Below are positions 6,936-7,951 of a stretch of DNA of 7,951 nt, piece by piece. The notes under the pieces were generated by a model. That model ran no database searches and was not told the origin of the DNA. It saw only the letters and a program-made list of their open reading frames with translations. The position numbers were made by a program, and so were the translations under genes. The DNA is from Synergistaceae bacterium (GTDB lineage Bacteria; Synergistota; Synergistia; Synergistales; Synergistaceae), in the NCBI GenBank assembly GCA_031274465.1, contig JAISQC010000131.1, forward strand, positions 1 to 7,951. Reading direction: 5' to 3'. Position 1 is the first letter of the stretch. Each line of letters starts with the position of its first letter.

Positions 6936-7720
6936 GCGGGCGCGGCGGCCATATCGAAATAAAAAACGTGTCGAAAATATTCGCTCGGCCCGATCTGAAC
7001 TCGACGCTCGTCGCGCTCGAAGGCGTAGATATGGAGGTCCGCCCGTCGGAGTTCATCTCCATAGTCGGCACGTCCGGCTGCGGGAAATCGACCCTGTTGC
7101 GCATCATCGCGGGGCTCGAGGCCGCGACATTCGGAGGGGTGTTTTGCGACGGCGAGCCGATACTGCGCGCAAACCCCAAGCGCGGGCTGGTGTTTCAGGA
7201 GAATTCCCTTTTCCCGTGGCTGACTGTGAGGGGCAACATAGCGTTTGGCCTCCACGCCACCGGAAAGTACAGGGAGAACGCGGGCCTTGCGGACAGGCTC
7301 ATCTCGCTCGTCGGATTGTCGGAGTTCGCGAACTCGTACCCGCACCAGCTGTCCGGCGGCATGAGGCAGCGGGTGTCGCTGATCCGCGCTTTGGCCGTCT
7401 CGCCGGACGTGCTGCTGCTCGACGAGCCGCTCGGCGCGCTGGATTCGTTCACCCGGATGAACATTCAGGACGAGTTGCTGAAGCTCTGGCGCGAGAACGG
7501 AAATACAATGATACTCATAACGCACGACGTGGACGAGGCGATATATCTCTCGGGACGCATCTACATAATGTCGCCGAGGCCGGGGAGGATCTCCGGCGAG
7601 ATAACCCTGCCCATGTCGTATCCGCGGAACCGCAGTTCGTCGGATTTCGTGGAGGTCCGCAACAGGATCCTCAAAAAACTCAATTTCGCCCGCGAAGAGC
7701 GCGAGGACTACAATCTGTAG
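6932..7720 (+). CDS. ABC transporter ATP-binding protein, SsuB/TauB/NrtD type
   Basis: Cytoplasmic ATPase that drives the importer, 262 aa from a TTG start that overlaps the permease stop by four bases. All expected motifs are intact: Walker A GTSGCGKST (46-54), Q-loop VFQENSLFPW with Gln89, signature LSGGMRQR (140-147), Walker B VLLLDEP with Asp164 and Glu165, D-loop GALD (168-171) and H-loop THD with His198. The QENSLFPWLTV stretch and the SPRPGRI segment near the C terminus are typical of the nitrate/sulfonate/taurine importer subfamily. As last gene of the set it completes a full binding protein-permease-ATPase importer. ATG 6911 is the alternative start, adding seven residues. Confidence 0.92.
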   Translation: MSGRGGHIEIKNVSKIFARPDLNSTLVALEGVDMEVRPSEFISIVGTSGCGKSTLLRIIAGLEAATFGGVFCDGEPILRANPKRGLVFQENSLFPWLTVRGNIAFGLHATGKYRENAGLADRLISLVGLSEFANSYPHQLSGGMRQRVSLIRALAVSPDVLLLDEPLGALDSFTRMNIQDELLKLWRENGNTMILITHDVDEAIYLSGRIYIMSPRPGRISGEITLPMSYPRNRSSSDFVEVRNRILKKLNFAREEREDYNL

Positions 7721-7756
7721 GGAAACGCCAAATAAATAACCTTTTTCCATAGAGCG
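7721..7756. other. short gap between the operon end and the opposite-strand remnant
   Basis: AT-rich spacer following the ATPase stop. A weak inverted match (GGAAA at the start, TTTCC at the other end) spans it with a long loop. I see no convincing hairpin with a T-run, so no terminator is called. Confidence 0.5.
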
Positions 7757-7837
7757 TCATTTCCACTTGATGAACTTGACCTCGAAGAACTTTATCATTT
7801 TGTTGATGGCGGTCACCACTATGCCGATCAGTATGAT
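7757..7837 (-). pseudogene. C-terminal remnant of a second SsuC-type ABC permease
   Basis: Read on the - strand, this encodes 26 residues and a TGA stop. It begins IILIGIVVTAINK and ends VKFIKWK, which is the last membrane helix and basic tail of a binding-protein-dependent permease. It lines up without gaps with the tail of the permease in this window (starting VIVICITFTVVNF): identical at three Ile, Thr, Asn, Lys and Trp, and mostly conservative elsewhere. The frame stays open to the window edge, but the codons upstream of about 7840 do not read as permease. This suggests a truncated copy or a junction. The gene would converge on the operon. The match is short, so chance similarity of hydrophobic sequence remains possible. 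Confidence 0.45.
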
Positions 7838-7840
7838 ATT

Positions 7841-7951
7841 CCTCCTAGCTTTGCATCGTTTCATCAGACGATTTTCGATATCCCCATGAGCGAATCGATA
7901 AAAAAACAAGGACATCGCTCCGACTCGGAATTGCAGAGAGTCCGCATGTGC
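7841..7951. other. unassigned AT-richer sequence at the right edge
   Basis: This stretch has a clearly different composition from the operon. Both strands have open frames to the window edge (one continues the permease-tail frame on the - strand), but neither reads as a family I recognise. It could be the edge of a mobile element or the rest of a decayed gene; nothing visible decides this. Confidence 0.4.

Noticed and set aside
7721..7750. Rho-independent terminator after the ATPase gene
   Set aside because: The only inverted match is five bases with a long AT loop, and the T-run lies inside the proposed arm; not convincing.
7733..7951. Open frame on the + strand running to the window edge
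   Set aside because: It lacks a clear start with ribosome site, resembles no family I know, and is antisense to the permease-like tail, which has better support.
1..7951. CRISPR arrays, tRNA or rRNA genes, riboswitches, complete insertion sequences
   Set aside because: I found no spaced repeats, cloverleaf-like segments, rRNA-like stretches, leader structures or transposase motifs; gaps between operon genes are at most 19 bases.

Overview
The window is one tightly packed, seven-gene operon on the + strand (about 42-7720), plus a short, different-looking tail at the right edge. In order it encodes: a NifH-like Fe protein; a cysteine synthase (O-acetylserine sulfhydrylase, CysK type); a NifK-like and then a NifD-like nitrogenase component-1 subunit; and the binding protein, permease and ATPase of an ABC importer of the nitrate/sulfonate/taurine (SsuABC/TauABC) type. 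Gaps between genes run from +19 to -4 bases and nearly every gene has a visible Shine-Dalgarno sequence, so the whole set is probably co-transcribed and translated together.

The three Nif-like proteins are not a classical nitrogenase. The Fe protein keeps its Walker A motif and both [4Fe-4S] cysteines, and both component-1 subunits keep the three cysteines that hold a P-cluster, at near-canonical spacing. However, by my hand alignment the NifD-like protein lacks the cysteine and histidine that hold FeMo-cofactor in NifD (Cys275, His442), as well as the substrate-side Gln191/His195. No nifB, nifE or nifN homologue is in view. This places the system among the divergent nitrogenase-like reductases (the broad 'group IV and beyond' set that also contains F430-synthesis CfbCD and the methylthio-alkane reductase MarHDK).

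The neighbours suggest a role in sulfur acquisition. My working model is inference: the ABC importer brings in a small organosulfur compound, the Fe protein feeds ATP-driven low-potential electrons to the K/D-like reductase, which cleaves a C-S bond and releases sulfide, and the embedded cysteine synthase fixes that sulfide on O-acetylserine to give cysteine. This parallels methylthio-alkane reductase, which frees methanethiol for methionine synthesis, but the embedded enzyme here points to sulfide and cysteine.

The host looks like an anaerobic bacterium: strong AGGAGG-type ribosome sites, TTG starts, oxygen-sensitive Fe-S enzymes, a GC-rich genome (around 60% by eye) that nevertheless uses the ATA isoleucine codon heavily. 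The phylum cannot be fixed from this; a Synergistota-like host is only a weak guess.

After the ATPase, 7721-7951 is visibly more AT-rich. On the - strand it carries the last 26 codons of a second ABC permease of the same family, with nothing permease-like before them, so the operon's right border is probably a rearrangement or remnant. There is no stretch over 300 bases without a gene.
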